A DNA stretch of 64,000 bases from Paenibacillus wulumuqiensis (GTDB taxonomy: Bacteria > Bacillota > Bacilli > Paenibacillales > Paenibacillaceae), in NCBI RefSeq assembly GCF_000971965.1, contig NZ_LAQP01000018.1, forward strand, positions 1-64,000, in the 5' to 3' direction. The position numbers and the translations under genes were made by a program. Positions 34,226-43,568 of the stretch are shown here, in pieces (the first letter of the stretch is position 1; each line of letters starts with the position of its first letter). The notes under the pieces were generated by a model that saw only the letters and a list, made by a program, of their open reading frames with translations, made no database searches and had not been told where the DNA came from.

Positions 34226-35614
34226 CTAGATAATCCGATGCTGCAGCCACCTATTCCCATAAAACCGTTTCATGAAAATAATCCCGCGCACTGCCCATTC
34301 GCAGTCCATCGCGATCCATACCCCGAGAACACCCCAGCCAAGCGTAACACCCAGCACATACCCGAGTACGACCCGGAACAGCCACATCGACAGCATCGAC
34401 ACCATCGAAGTAAACTTGGCATCCCCGGCCGCCCGCAGTGCCGACGGTGTAATAAACCCAATCGCCCACAGCGGAATCTGAGCAAGCGTATTAATGAGCA
34501 GCACCCAGAAGATTTCATCCACGATCTCTGCCGGCGGATCGAACAGTGAGATCAGCGGATAGAACAGCGGCAGAATAATCAGCCCCATTAACACAAAGGA
34601 CATCGACGCCAGCACGAGGAACGACTTGGTGAACTTGCGCGCTTCGTCAATATGCCCGCTGCCGATACACATACCGACTACCGTAATAATCGTCAGCGAC
34701 AGCGCATTGGCCGGAATCTGCATTGCTCCTGCGAGTGCGGAACAGATCGCATTGACGGCAATCGCATAGGTGCCCATACCGACGATAAAGATCTGGGTCA
34801 ATATTTTCCCGCCGTTAAAGAACATCTGCTCGGTTGCAAAGGGGAAGCCGATAAACAGGATCTTTTTGAACATCTCCCATTTGACCTCAAACAGCTCGCG
34901 TACCCGTACTTTCAGGTTCACGTCCATTTTGAACAAATAATACAGCGCACACGCGGCGCCGCCATACCGGGCAATATTGACCGACAGGGTCATTCCGAGC
35001 ACACCCATATCCAGCCCATTGATAAATACAAAGTTCAGCAGCACATACAGCAGGTTCATAATCAGCGACAGCACCAGCGAAGCCCTTGTACTGCCGACAC
35101 CGCGCAGCGCTCCGCAGACCGCTTCCACAATCGCAATCCCGACAAAGGAAATACAGCTCCCGATCAAGTATGTACGTGCATGATCCATAACTTCCGCTTC
35201 GGCCGAGCCAAACAGCAGACTGAGCAGCGGCCCGTGAAAGGCAATCCCGATAATCGCCACAGCCAGTGCCAGCACCGAGACCGATGATACCGCGCCTGCA
35301 CTCGCCTGCGATACTTTGAGCTCATTGCCGTTGCCCTTGTACTGGGCAACGACGACCGTACCGCCTGTCGCTACCGCGATAAATACACTTAACAGGAAAA
35401 TATTCAGCGAATCCACCATATTGACTGCACTGACCGCAGCCACACCTGCCGAGCTGATCATGGCGGTGTTGATCAGATTCAATCCCATCACAAATGCCTG
35501 GTCGATCAGGATCGGAATAAACAGCGAGATCATCTGGCGGTAGTTCATTGTTGCTCCGGAAAAATACTTTTCCAGCAGCCGTTGTACCCAACTTGCCCGC
35601 ATACTCTCTTGCAT
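34226..35614 (-). CDS. MATE family multidrug efflux transporter
   Basis: Cation-coupled exporter (462 aa) with twelve predicted membrane helices in two homologous halves, as usual for MATE proteins. Typical segments include PILIDQAFVMGLNLINTAMISSAG (helix 1), VVVAQYKGNGNELKVSQ and GVGSTRASLVLSLIMNLLYVLLNFVFI. Expected to export drugs or organic cations using Na+ or H+. The ribosome binding site AGAAGTGA is weak. Its stop lies 60 bp from repeat copy 1. It may be monocistronic. Confidence 0.92.
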   Translation of the reverse strand: MQESMRASWVQRLLEKYFSGATMNYRQMISLFIPILIDQAFVMGLNLINTAMISSAGVAAVSAVNMVDSLNIFLLSVFIAVATGGTVVVAQYKGNGNELKVSQASAGAVSSVSVLALAVAIIGIAFHGPLLSLLFGSAEAEVMDHARTYLIGSCISFVGIAIVEAVCGALRGVGSTRASLVLSLIMNLLYVLLNFVFINGLDMGVLGMTLSVNIARYGGAACALYYLFKMDVNLKVRVRELFEVKWEMFKKILFIGFPFATEQMFFNGGKILTQIFIVGMGTYAIAVNAICSALAGAMQIPANALSLTIITVVGMCIGSGHIDEARKFTKSFLVLASMSFVLMGLIILPLFYPLISLFDPPAEIVDEIFWVLLINTLAQIPLWAIGFITPSALRAAGDAKFTSMVSMLSMWLFRVVLGYVLGVTLGWGVLGVWIAMDCEWAVRGIIFMKRFYGNRWLQHRII

Positions 35615-35724
35615 TCGTATTCACTTCTTTTTTTAGAATGACTTCCATTTAACTATAGTCTATAGTGCTGTTCCAGCGATTGTATTGTCAACCCATATCT
35701 GACAATTAGGAGTCAAATTCAAAG

Positions 35725-35760
35725 AAAGCTCAACATTATGTGGCATAATGTTGAGCTTTT
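35725..35760 (-). terminator. terminator of the sigma-54 operon
   Basis: 16-bp perfect stem (35725-35740 with 35744-35759) around a TGG loop, 25 bp after the peptidase stop, with a T-rich trailing strand. It closes the long minus-strand operon that starts at the sigma-54 promoter near 45220. Confidence 0.8.
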
Positions 35761-35784
35761 CCGAGTGATATGAAGTGATCCATC

Positions 35785-38703
35785 TTAATTGTACAAAGGC
35801 AGTACTTCCGCAAACATACTTCCTTCTTCTTTTATCTTGCTCTCATTTCCGATCGTACATAGGCTGCCGGATGCCAGTACAGCCTCGACCAGTGGAGCCA
35901 GATCGGTAATATGCTTGGCGGTCGTATCCAACACTTCTTCCCGCTCCCTTTGCACATCCTCCGGACCGTAACTGGTCATGTACAGCGACAATCCCCGCAG
36001 GCCGGCCTCATACGGACTCATCGGCGTATCCAGATCCTTGATGGCTCCCAGAATATAACGGGTCATCTCCGTCTCTGTCGCGGTAAAAGAACGCACATAA
36101 TCGGCAGTTCCGGCATATACCTCGTAGGTACGGGCCAGATTCGGGTCCCTGTAGGAGGCCAGGAAACTGCTGCCATTACGCTGGAACTGGATCATGCTTC
36201 CGTAGGCACCGCCTTCTACCCGTATATTTTGCCACAGGTAATCAAAGGCGATGATTTGGGACAGCACTCTCAGTGACCCGTGATAGGCAAATCCCTGCTG
36301 CAAAAAGCTGCCGGTCTGGGCTACATACTGCACTTCAGAAGAGGTAATGAACCCTTCGTTGCGCAGCAGGGGAGACAACCGGTATGGCTCCGACACTGTA
36401 GGCTCGGTATGCAGATGTGACTTCAACTGCTTGACGAGCGGTACGAGTCCCGGGTAGCTGTTGTTCTCAGCGGTATAGTTGACCGTCATATTCTCCGGCC
36501 GGAAAATATGGATCATCAGTTCTTCCAGTGCAGCAACCAACGATTCCTGCTCCTTCTCGTAATTCCGTTCCAACTGATCAATTAACTGGAAATAGGCAAT
36601 ACCCTCTACCAGTTCTTCAAACACACCGGCTTCCGTATGATACGAAAATGCCCGGGTGATCGCTGTCTGATGTCCTTCAGAAATCAGATCCATTTGCCGT
36701 CTGGATTTGATCTCGGCGATAATCTCATAGATCCGCCGCGTATTGGCAAATGACGACGTACAGATGACCTCGCGAATAATATCAAATACAAAATCCAGTT
36801 TGCTGTACAGCACTTTGGCATGCAGCTCAAAAGTAGTGGCAAAACGGTCTACCCGCCGGGTATCCGCATAACTGGACACCTGTGTGAAAATACCGCCGGA
36901 ATGAAGATTGATCTCATTGGACAGCTTGTTATAGCTGTAACGGTCGGTATCCACAGTGCCCAGCACATCTCTCAATATGCCTACATAGGGAAGCAAATGA
37001 CCCGGTACGCGGCTCAGATCGAATAGTATCTGTACATAGGCGATTCCATTTGTAGACATGCGGTTGTGCAGAATCGTCGTACCGTCTGCTTCGTGCACCA
37101 CCGGATAGGCCAGGGATGCCTGAGTCTGGATGTCCTGTCTCGACAGCAATGGAATCCGGCTGCGCTGTTCCGATGGAGAAGGTTGATTACGATAGGCTGT
37201 GAGCATTTCAGTCTGACGTACCAGCTCCTGAATCTGTCCGCTGGTCAGGCTGTTTTTGTACACCTGCAGCTGCTCCTTGAGCTGCTGTTCCTTTTGCATA
37301 TTCAGCCCGCGAACCGGCAGTAGCGTCACGATGGAGGCATGTGTATTGTTAAGCAGATATTTCTCCACCAGCTGCTCAAACCATCCATCGTTCATCTCTG
37401 TCTTGAGCCTGTCAAAGATTCGGTTAGCCTCCAGATGAATAAAAGGCTGCTGATCGTCATACAGCCAGCTATCCAGAATCTGCATTCCATATACCAATCC
37501 TTTAGGGAAACTGCCAAAATCGGCTTCCCGATACTGGAATTCCATGACATTGATACAAGCCAATAGCGCTTCCCTGTCGATACCCTCCTGCACCGCTTTT
37601 TGCAACACGGAGGTGAGCGTATCGATAAATTGCTGCTTGTCCGGTCGTTCCCCATTTTTGGCAAAAATGCTGAACACGGGTTGGAAGAGGCTATCCGTAA
37701 ATGAAGCATAGGTTTCCCGGGCCAGTCCGCTTTCCAGCAGTGCCTGCTGAACAGGCGCCCCCGGTGCGTTGAACAGCACATACTGCAGAATTTTGAAAGC
37801 GATTCTCAGTTCGCTGTCCAGATTGGTGCCAATCACCGCATTATAGGACATTATGACACGCCCCTGTTCAGACTCCTGGCTGCCGATGGAATAGAATTTC
37901 TCGACCTCTACGCTATGGGAAAATGGAGCCTGATGCTTGACAGCGGAATCGATCCGAACCCGGTCATACTGGCTGAGGTAATTCTCATCGAGCCAATCGA
38001 GCTTGGCATTCATGTCCATATTTCCATACAAATAAATATAGCTGTTGGAAGGATGGTAATACTTCTGGTGAAAAGCCTGCAGATCTTCGTACTTCAGCTG
38101 TGTAATCTCTTCCGGCAGTCCGCCATACTCATACGCATACGTCGTATCCGGGAACAGCGAGCGGGAGATTTCTCCCTGCATCACACTGTCCGGATTGGAA
38201 AATGCGCCCTTCATCTCATTGTAGACGACCCCATTATAGTGAAGTTCGGCATCCGCTGATTCCAGGCTGTAATGCCATCCTTCCTGCATGAAGATTTGTT
38301 CCTGCTGGCGAACATTCGGCTTCAGTACCGCATCCATATAGACCGCCATCAGATTCTGGAAATCCTGATCATTCTGGCTGGCTACAGGATAGATCGTTTT
38401 ATCCGGAAAAGTCATGGCATTCAAAAAGGTATTCAGCGTTCCTTTGGCCAGTTCCACAAAAGTGTCTTTGGCCGGGAAGCGCTCTGATCCGCAAAGAACA
38501 GAGTGTTCCAATATATGTGTCATTCCATTGTTATTCGTAGCTGGAGTGCGGAATCCGATGCTGAATACTTTGTTATCATCATCATTGCCCAGCAGGACGA
38601 TTCGGGCACCGGACTGGATATGTTCCAGCAGCACTCCCTGTGACTTGAGATCTTCCAGCTCGCAGCGCTGAATTACACGATATGCTGTGGATTCATAATT
38701 CAT
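35785..38703 (-). CDS. M16C metallopeptidase (presequence-protease type)
   Basis: Large zinc peptidase (972 aa) of the pitrilysin family, subgroup with PreP/Cym1, which degrade or process unfolded peptides in a closed chamber. The inverted zinc motif is HILEH (His63, Glu66, His67), with a distal Glu expected in NEMKGAFSNP (about 160). The four M16 domains are all present, so it acts as a single chain. No signal peptide, hence cytoplasmic. Last gene of the sigma-54 operon, 52 bp after the thioredoxin. There it may process a leader or clear peptides; subtilosin-type clusters also use M16 peptidases. Confidence 0.9.
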   Translation of the reverse strand: MNYESTAYRVIQRCELEDLKSQGVLLEHIQSGARIVLLGNDDDNKVFSIGFRTPATNNNGMTHILEHSVLCGSERFPAKDTFVELAKGTLNTFLNAMTFPDKTIYPVASQNDQDFQNLMAVYMDAVLKPNVRQQEQIFMQEGWHYSLESADAELHYNGVVYNEMKGAFSNPDSVMQGEISRSLFPDTTYAYEYGGLPEEITQLKYEDLQAFHQKYYHPSNSYIYLYGNMDMNAKLDWLDENYLSQYDRVRIDSAVKHQAPFSHSVEVEKFYSIGSQESEQGRVIMSYNAVIGTNLDSELRIAFKILQYVLFNAPGAPVQQALLESGLARETYASFTDSLFQPVFSIFAKNGERPDKQQFIDTLTSVLQKAVQEGIDREALLACINVMEFQYREADFGSFPKGLVYGMQILDSWLYDDQQPFIHLEANRIFDRLKTEMNDGWFEQLVEKYLLNNTHASIVTLLPVRGLNMQKEQQLKEQLQVYKNSLTSGQIQELVRQTEMLTAYRNQPSPSEQRSRIPLLSRQDIQTQASLAYPVVHEADGTTILHNRMSTNGIAYVQILFDLSRVPGHLLPYVGILRDVLGTVDTDRYSYNKLSNEINLHSGGIFTQVSSYADTRRVDRFATTFELHAKVLYSKLDFVFDIIREVICTSSFANTRRIYEIIAEIKSRRQMDLISEGHQTAITRAFSYHTEAGVFEELVEGIAYFQLIDQLERNYEKEQESLVAALEELMIHIFRPENMTVNYTAENNSYPGLVPLVKQLKSHLHTEPTVSEPYRLSPLLRNEGFITSSEVQYVAQTGSFLQQGFAYHGSLRVLSQIIAFDYLWQNIRVEGGAYGSMIQFQRNGSSFLASYRDPNLARTYEVYAGTADYVRSFTATETEMTRYILGAIKDLDTPMSPYEAGLRGLSLYMTSYGPEDVQREREEVLDTTAKHITDLAPLVEAVLASGSLCTIGNESKIKEEGSMFAEVLPLYN

Positions 38704-38754
38704 TTGTTATTTCCTCCTGTCATTCAAGCCTGGATATATAATGGTCTACCGGAA

Positions 38755-39069
38755 TCAGTACAGATATTTGGCGATTTTCTCTTTGATGGCTTCGGCACTC
38801 ATCAGACCTGCATGACGATCCACAATCTCGTTATTTTTATAAAATAATACAGTCGGTACCGCCATAATATTGAATTCCTCGCCCAGCTCGAAATGCTGGG
38901 ACGTATTCACTTTGACTACATTAACAAATGGCATTTCGAAATCAATGTCGTCCAGTACTTTGGATAGCATTTTACACGGTGAGCAGCTCTCTCCATAGAA
39001 ATCGACGATAACAAAACCTTCCTTAACCAGCTCTTTATAATTGTTCGGTGTACCTGCGTGAATAGACAT
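38755..39069 (-). CDS. thioredoxin-like protein
   Basis: Small thioredoxin-fold protein (104 aa) with active-site CSPC (Cys29, Cys32) in FYGESCSPCKM and the cis-Pro loop AVPTVLFYKN. The usual WCGPC is altered (ESCSPC), so its redox potential or substrate may differ from housekeeping thioredoxin. AGGAGG lies 8 nt before the ATG, and the start is 2 bp after the trigger-factor-like gene's stop, showing tight coupling. No signal peptide, so cytoplasmic. In this operon it may keep substrate cysteines reduced before export. Confidence 0.9.
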   Translation of the reverse strand: MSIHAGTPNNYKELVKEGFVIVDFYGESCSPCKMLSKVLDDIDFEMPFVNVVKVNTSQHFELGEEFNIMAVPTVLFYKNNEIVDRHAGLMSAEAIKEKIAKYLY

Positions 39070-39071
39070 AT

Positions 39072-40013
39072 TTATACCTCCTGAATGTGTTTTTTCAAAT
39101 GTTGACTAACTTTATTGTAATAGTAATCTTGGATTTCCCATGATTCGAAAAGCTCAAATGCCATAACTTCCCTGGCCTCTTCGATCGTATAATTGTAATT
39201 TGTGCTGTACTCGGCCACTGCTTTCTCATATTTATCCCGCGACACCGTTACTCCGTCCTGCTCCATATGCTTCACTCCCAGCAGGAAAGCGGGAAAGCTT
39301 TTTTCCGTTTCTTCGTATACGAGACTTTGCAGTTCTTCAAAAGTATGGACCGGTATTCTGCCGTCGAACTGTTCGGGAGTCATATCTTCCAATACGAATC
39401 CTTCCTTTTTGGCAATCATCCGAGTGCGCTGCAGTTCGATCTCGCTCAGAGCACGTACATCCTGCGGATCAATACTAAATTCACTCTGTTCGATCACTCC
39501 GGCAATAACTTCTGTGATGACAGGATACAGCTTCTCATCAATAATCGGCTCAGCCACTTCCCGGTAGACATGACGCTCAAATGCCCTGGTTGTGGATATG
39601 CCCCGAATGCCTTCTCGCGCTACAATATCATCATCCAACTCGGGAATGACATTGTGCAGGATCTGAGTCAGCTCGGCAGTCACCCGGTGTCCGTCTACGG
39701 TCAAATCTATTTTTTTACCGACAGGAACACCTATCAGGCGCTGTTCCAATTCACGATGAAACAGACCAAGACCGATTGTGAGACTCAGATTCTGCTGGTT
39801 GAACCGTTCGTGCTGACTTTCCAGATTGCAGGTTATCATATCCTGAAGTGCGGCCTGCTCTGTTTTTACCTGAACCCGATATTTGCGGCGTATACGTTCC
39901 AGTTCCGTATGGAGTGCCAGAGAAGTCTCACAGATCAACCGGGATGGATCAACCGGGATTTTTTTGTAATCAAATTCGGATACCACATGGGATTTTATCG
40001 TTTGCATTGACAT
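39072..40013 (-). CDS. trigger-factor-like chaperone / FKBP-type protein
   Basis: 313-aa protein that resembles the FKBP and C-terminal chaperone domains of trigger factor but lacks the N-terminal ribosome-binding domain (no GFRKGKxP motif). The FKBP-like part (about 55-115) has NLSLTIGLGLFHRELEQRLIGVPVGKKIDLTV and ends with IPELDDDIVAREG, the junction typical of trigger factor. The rest is long helices, as in the chaperone arms. ATG at 40013 after GGAGG; a GTG at 40025 is too close to any site. It sits between an ABC exporter pair and a thioredoxin, so I infer a dedicated chaperone for the exported substrate. Confidence 0.75.
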   Translation of the reverse strand: MSMQTIKSHVVSEFDYKKIPVDPSRLICETSLALHTELERIRRKYRVQVKTEQAALQDMITCNLESQHERFNQQNLSLTIGLGLFHRELEQRLIGVPVGKKIDLTVDGHRVTAELTQILHNVIPELDDDIVAREGIRGISTTRAFERHVYREVAEPIIDEKLYPVITEVIAGVIEQSEFSIDPQDVRALSEIELQRTRMIAKKEGFVLEDMTPEQFDGRIPVHTFEELQSLVYEETEKSFPAFLLGVKHMEQDGVTVSRDKYEKAVAEYSTNYNYTIEEAREVMAFELFESWEIQDYYYNKVSQHLKKHIQEV

Positions 40014-40028
40014 AGATTCCTCCACATT

Positions 40029-41807
40029 CTAATTTTTCTGCAGCTGCAGAAATGTTCTCAGGGTCGCACTGCCGTTCACCACTTCTTCGTAGGTACCTTC
40101 TTTTTCCACACAGCCATCTTTTACCAGAATGATATGATCTGCTTTGCTCAGAATCTCCATATCATGCGTAATAATAAGTGTCGTGCGTCCATGCACCATA
40201 TTATCCAATCCGGCCAGCACCTCATCCTTGCTGATCCAGTCCAGATTGCTGGTCGGTTCATCCAGCAGCAGCAGATCCGGGTTTTTCATAATGGCTCTGG
40301 CGATATTAATCCGCTGCATTTCGCCCCCGGATAGATTGACATCCATATCCAGCATCGTATTCAGACCTTCCGGCAGCATGGTAATAAAATCATACGCATT
40401 AGCCCGCTTGGCTGCCTCAATCAGATCTTCGAGTGAATAATCCTCGCTCATCCCATAGGCAATATTGTCAGCCACCGTTCCCGGAACCAGCTGACAGTAC
40501 TGGGAGACATATCCACTCTGATAACGCCATTCATCCAGTCTGACTTCATTCAGATTCATATGGCCTATTCTGATCTCGCCGCTATTCGGTTCATAGAAGC
40601 GCTGCAGCAATTTGAATATGGTCGATTTGCCGCTGCCATTGGCACCAATCAAGGCTGTCACCTTGCGGTGGGGAATTGTAAAGCTCACTTCTTTCAAGAT
40701 GGACTTCTCATCGTCATAACGGAACGCTACCTTATCAAACACGATATCCGCCTGTACTCCATCCATAGGCAGCTGTGCATGATCCGTCTCATCTTTGATA
40801 TCCATCAGATCCGCGATTTTGTAGGTGGCACCATGAGAAGACTTGATCGCCTGCCAATTCATCAGGATGTCAAAAAATCGCGGTACCAGTAACAACGAAT
40901 ACGTATAGAATTCCACCAGATGACTCATGCTCATCTGACCGTTTCTTACATAGTAGGCACCGCCCAGCAACGCAATAATCTGAACGGGATAGTTAATAAA
41001 GAAGCCCATCAGCTGCTGCAGCATTCCCAGCACTGCGGCACGAATCTCTACCCTGTATTTGAGTTCACTCGCTCTCGCGCCCTGTTCATATTCACCATTT
41101 TCTACATTGGATGCCTTAATATACTGTATGTTGGATAGCCGCTCCGAGAAGAAGCCGGTTAGTTCAGCCTGTGCTCTGGTGAGCAAATACTGTATATAAT
41201 AGGTCAATTTGCCGACTGCATAAATGATCAGAAAAATGACAGGAACAACGTATATAATCAGCCGGGCAAGCTCGGAATAGATTCGCGTCATCTCCAGATA
41301 GGCAACGATCAGAGCATACATCGCCGAGAAAAAGGTGATCAGGGTAAGCGGCGCCTGTACAGCATCCTCCGTATCGCTGATTACCCGTGAAATAAGTGTC
41401 TGCGGCTGTTCCCGATCATGCACCGCAGAAGGCAGTCTTAACACCTTACTCCATATTTCAGTACGCATATTGCGTACCGAGATCAATTCACACCAACCGG
41501 ATACCAGCGTAGTGAGTATGGTGCTTCCATTTGCAATCAGGGTAACCAGGATAAATCCGTACAGAAATGTCGTCGCTGTAATCTGCCCCTGATAAATCTG
41601 TGAAGTATACGGAACCAATAGCAGATCGGCTTTGGCCGATGCAAAGCTCAGCAGAGCCGTCAGAATAAATAAATACCAGGGCAGCTTGATACGGGTATAG
41701 AATTTCAGGAATTTTTTCCATGATAGTTTTTCCGTTCTGGGATTTCGAGACCGGAATCTGCCAATCCGGGTTATCCCCCTTTTCCTTGTATCTGTCCGTT
41801 TATCCAT
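40029..41807 (-). CDS. ABC exporter half-transporter B
   Basis: Half-size type IV ABC exporter (592 aa): six membrane helices (about 35-330) followed by an ATPase domain. Walker A GANGSGKST, signature LSGGEMQRINIARA, Walker B LLLLDEPTSNLD and the H-loop ITHD are intact. A basic N-terminal tail (about 1-30) precedes helix 1. No C39 peptidase domain. It starts 3 bp after half-transporter A, with GAGGAG ahead, and the two likely form a heterodimer that exports a peptide. Confidence 0.92.
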   Translation of the reverse strand: MDKRTDTRKRGITRIGRFRSRNPRTEKLSWKKFLKFYTRIKLPWYLFILTALLSFASAKADLLLVPYTSQIYQGQITATTFLYGFILVTLIANGSTILTTLVSGWCELISVRNMRTEIWSKVLRLPSAVHDREQPQTLISRVISDTEDAVQAPLTLITFFSAMYALIVAYLEMTRIYSELARLIIYVVPVIFLIIYAVGKLTYYIQYLLTRAQAELTGFFSERLSNIQYIKASNVENGEYEQGARASELKYRVEIRAAVLGMLQQLMGFFINYPVQIIALLGGAYYVRNGQMSMSHLVEFYTYSLLLVPRFFDILMNWQAIKSSHGATYKIADLMDIKDETDHAQLPMDGVQADIVFDKVAFRYDDEKSILKEVSFTIPHRKVTALIGANGSGKSTIFKLLQRFYEPNSGEIRIGHMNLNEVRLDEWRYQSGYVSQYCQLVPGTVADNIAYGMSEDYSLEDLIEAAKRANAYDFITMLPEGLNTMLDMDVNLSGGEMQRINIARAIMKNPDLLLLDEPTSNLDWISKDEVLAGLDNMVHGRTTLIITHDMEILSKADHIILVKDGCVEKEGTYEEVVNGSATLRTFLQLQKN

Positions 41808-41810
41808 CTT

Positions 41811-43568
41811 CTATTGCTCCTCTTCGTTCATCATCTGTCTGTAAAACGAATTACTCATTGATAATGTAAAAGGAGTCCCGGAAGACAGGGTACCATCTTC
41901 ATTGAATACGATCAGATAATCTGCATGCTGGATAGCCTGTTTATCATGAGTGATTACAATTACAGTTCGCTCCGTTTTCAGACTTTTCAGTCCCTGGATC
42001 ACTTCAGCGGCGGCTTTAGCATCCAGACTGGAAGTCGGTTCGTCCAGAATCAGATATTTGGGATTTTGTAAAATGGCCCGGGCAATACCGATTCGCTGCC
42101 GCTGTCCTCCGGAGAGTCTGCAGCCAAACTGACCGACTTCCGTATCGTAACCCTCCGGCATGTCCATAACCATCCGGTGCGCATTAGCCAGCTCAGCGGC
42201 ATGCGCAATTTCCTCATTGGTGTAACTGCCCTGCAGTCCAAACAGCATATTTTCCCGGATCGTTCCGGTCATCAGCGGCACATCCTGAAACACATAACCG
42301 ATCTCCCGGCGCCAGTTTTGAATATCATACTCCTGAATATTCGTACCATTCAGAAGAATCCTTCCCTGATCCGGCTCATACAGTCGTTCCAGCAGCTTCA
42401 GTATGGTGGATTTGCCTTTGCCGCTTGGTCCGATAATAAACGTCAGTTTATGTTTGGGAATCTGCAGGGTGACATTATTCAGAACGGGGCTATCCGGCTC
42501 ATAGCCGAAGCTCACCTGATCAAAATGAATATTTCCTGACTCCACTTTATCCTTGGCATAAGAACGGGCACCTTCTTCGGGATTCTCCATGATGTTGGCT
42601 ACCCGAAGCAGAGATCCCTGTGTCGTTTTGATCAGAGTCCATTGCCCGCTCCTACTTTGAATGCTTTCAAGCAGCGTATTGGCAAATATATAAAAGGCAT
42701 ACCACCCAGCCACTGTGAGCTGGCCGCTGTTCAGCAGGTAGATACCAATTAAGATCAGCACCAGATTTTGAACGAGGCTCTGGATATTACTGAAGACACT
42801 ATCGAATATTGATACATACAGGGCCTTCTTTTTGGCTTCATATAGACTCTGGATCGCTTGTTCGCCCCGCTCGGCTTCCACTTTTTCCTTGTTAAAAGCC
42901 TTGATCGTAGGAAGCGCGACAATCAATTCACTTAGAAACATCGCCAGATTGGATGTTTTGTCCTGTACTCTGACAGCAACACGCATGTACAGGCGCCCAA
43001 ATACAAAGGCCAGAATTAACATAACCGGGATGACTCCCAACAGCAGATAGCTCAGGCTCTGATTGTACTGAGATACCTGACGAAGCGTAATATAAAATGT
43101 GTAGATCCCCAGAAGTTCACCAATAACCACCTGTGAAATGAAACTTCGCAGCAGCTGGGTGTCTATCGTAATCCGGCTGATTAGACTCTGAGCCGGCAGC
43201 TTGTCAAAAAAACAGGGCGGCAGTTTCAGAATTTTATCCCATAATACATTTCTGAAATTCCTGTCAATCCGGGCATTGATAATATCCAGTCCCAGACCGT
43301 TAATCTGACCAGCTGCACTGGACACAAGGTCATAAATAATGACCAGACTCACAATCTGCACCGTCACATTGCCTCCAAAAATCTGTCCTGTCAGATCCGG
43401 TACCATTAATCCCAACCTGGCAGCGATCATCGCAACCAGCATATATCCCAGAATCCACAGGATCGGCAGTCTTGCCTTGATGCACAGATGAAAAAAGGTT
43501 TTCCAGATTCCCCTGTTTGGATGGGATAATTCAGGTTGTACCGCCTGCAAATTGACTTCATTTAACAT
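41811..43568 (-). CDS. ABC exporter half-transporter A
   Basis: Half-size ABC exporter (585 aa) with six membrane helices and an ATPase domain: Walker A GPSGKGKST (Lys in place of the usual Ala/Ser at position 5), signature LSGGQRQRIGIARA, Walker B YLILDEPTSSLD, H-loop ITHD. The ATG at 43568 overlaps the end of the activator gene, whose last codons supply its GGGGAGG site, so expression is coupled to the activator. The longer frame up to 43610 has no site. Forms a pair with half-transporter B. No peptidase domain. Confidence 0.92.
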   Translation of the reverse strand: MLNEVNLQAVQPELSHPNRGIWKTFFHLCIKARLPILWILGYMLVAMIAARLGLMVPDLTGQIFGGNVTVQIVSLVIIYDLVSSAAGQINGLGLDIINARIDRNFRNVLWDKILKLPPCFFDKLPAQSLISRITIDTQLLRSFISQVVIGELLGIYTFYITLRQVSQYNQSLSYLLLGVIPVMLILAFVFGRLYMRVAVRVQDKTSNLAMFLSELIVALPTIKAFNKEKVEAERGEQAIQSLYEAKKKALYVSIFDSVFSNIQSLVQNLVLILIGIYLLNSGQLTVAGWYAFYIFANTLLESIQSRSGQWTLIKTTQGSLLRVANIMENPEEGARSYAKDKVESGNIHFDQVSFGYEPDSPVLNNVTLQIPKHKLTFIIGPSGKGKSTILKLLERLYEPDQGRILLNGTNIQEYDIQNWRREIGYVFQDVPLMTGTIRENMLFGLQGSYTNEEIAHAAELANAHRMVMDMPEGYDTEVGQFGCRLSGGQRQRIGIARAILQNPKYLILDEPTSSLDAKAAAEVIQGLKSLKTERTVIVITHDKQAIQHADYLIVFNEDGTLSSGTPFTLSMSNSFYRQMMNEEEQ

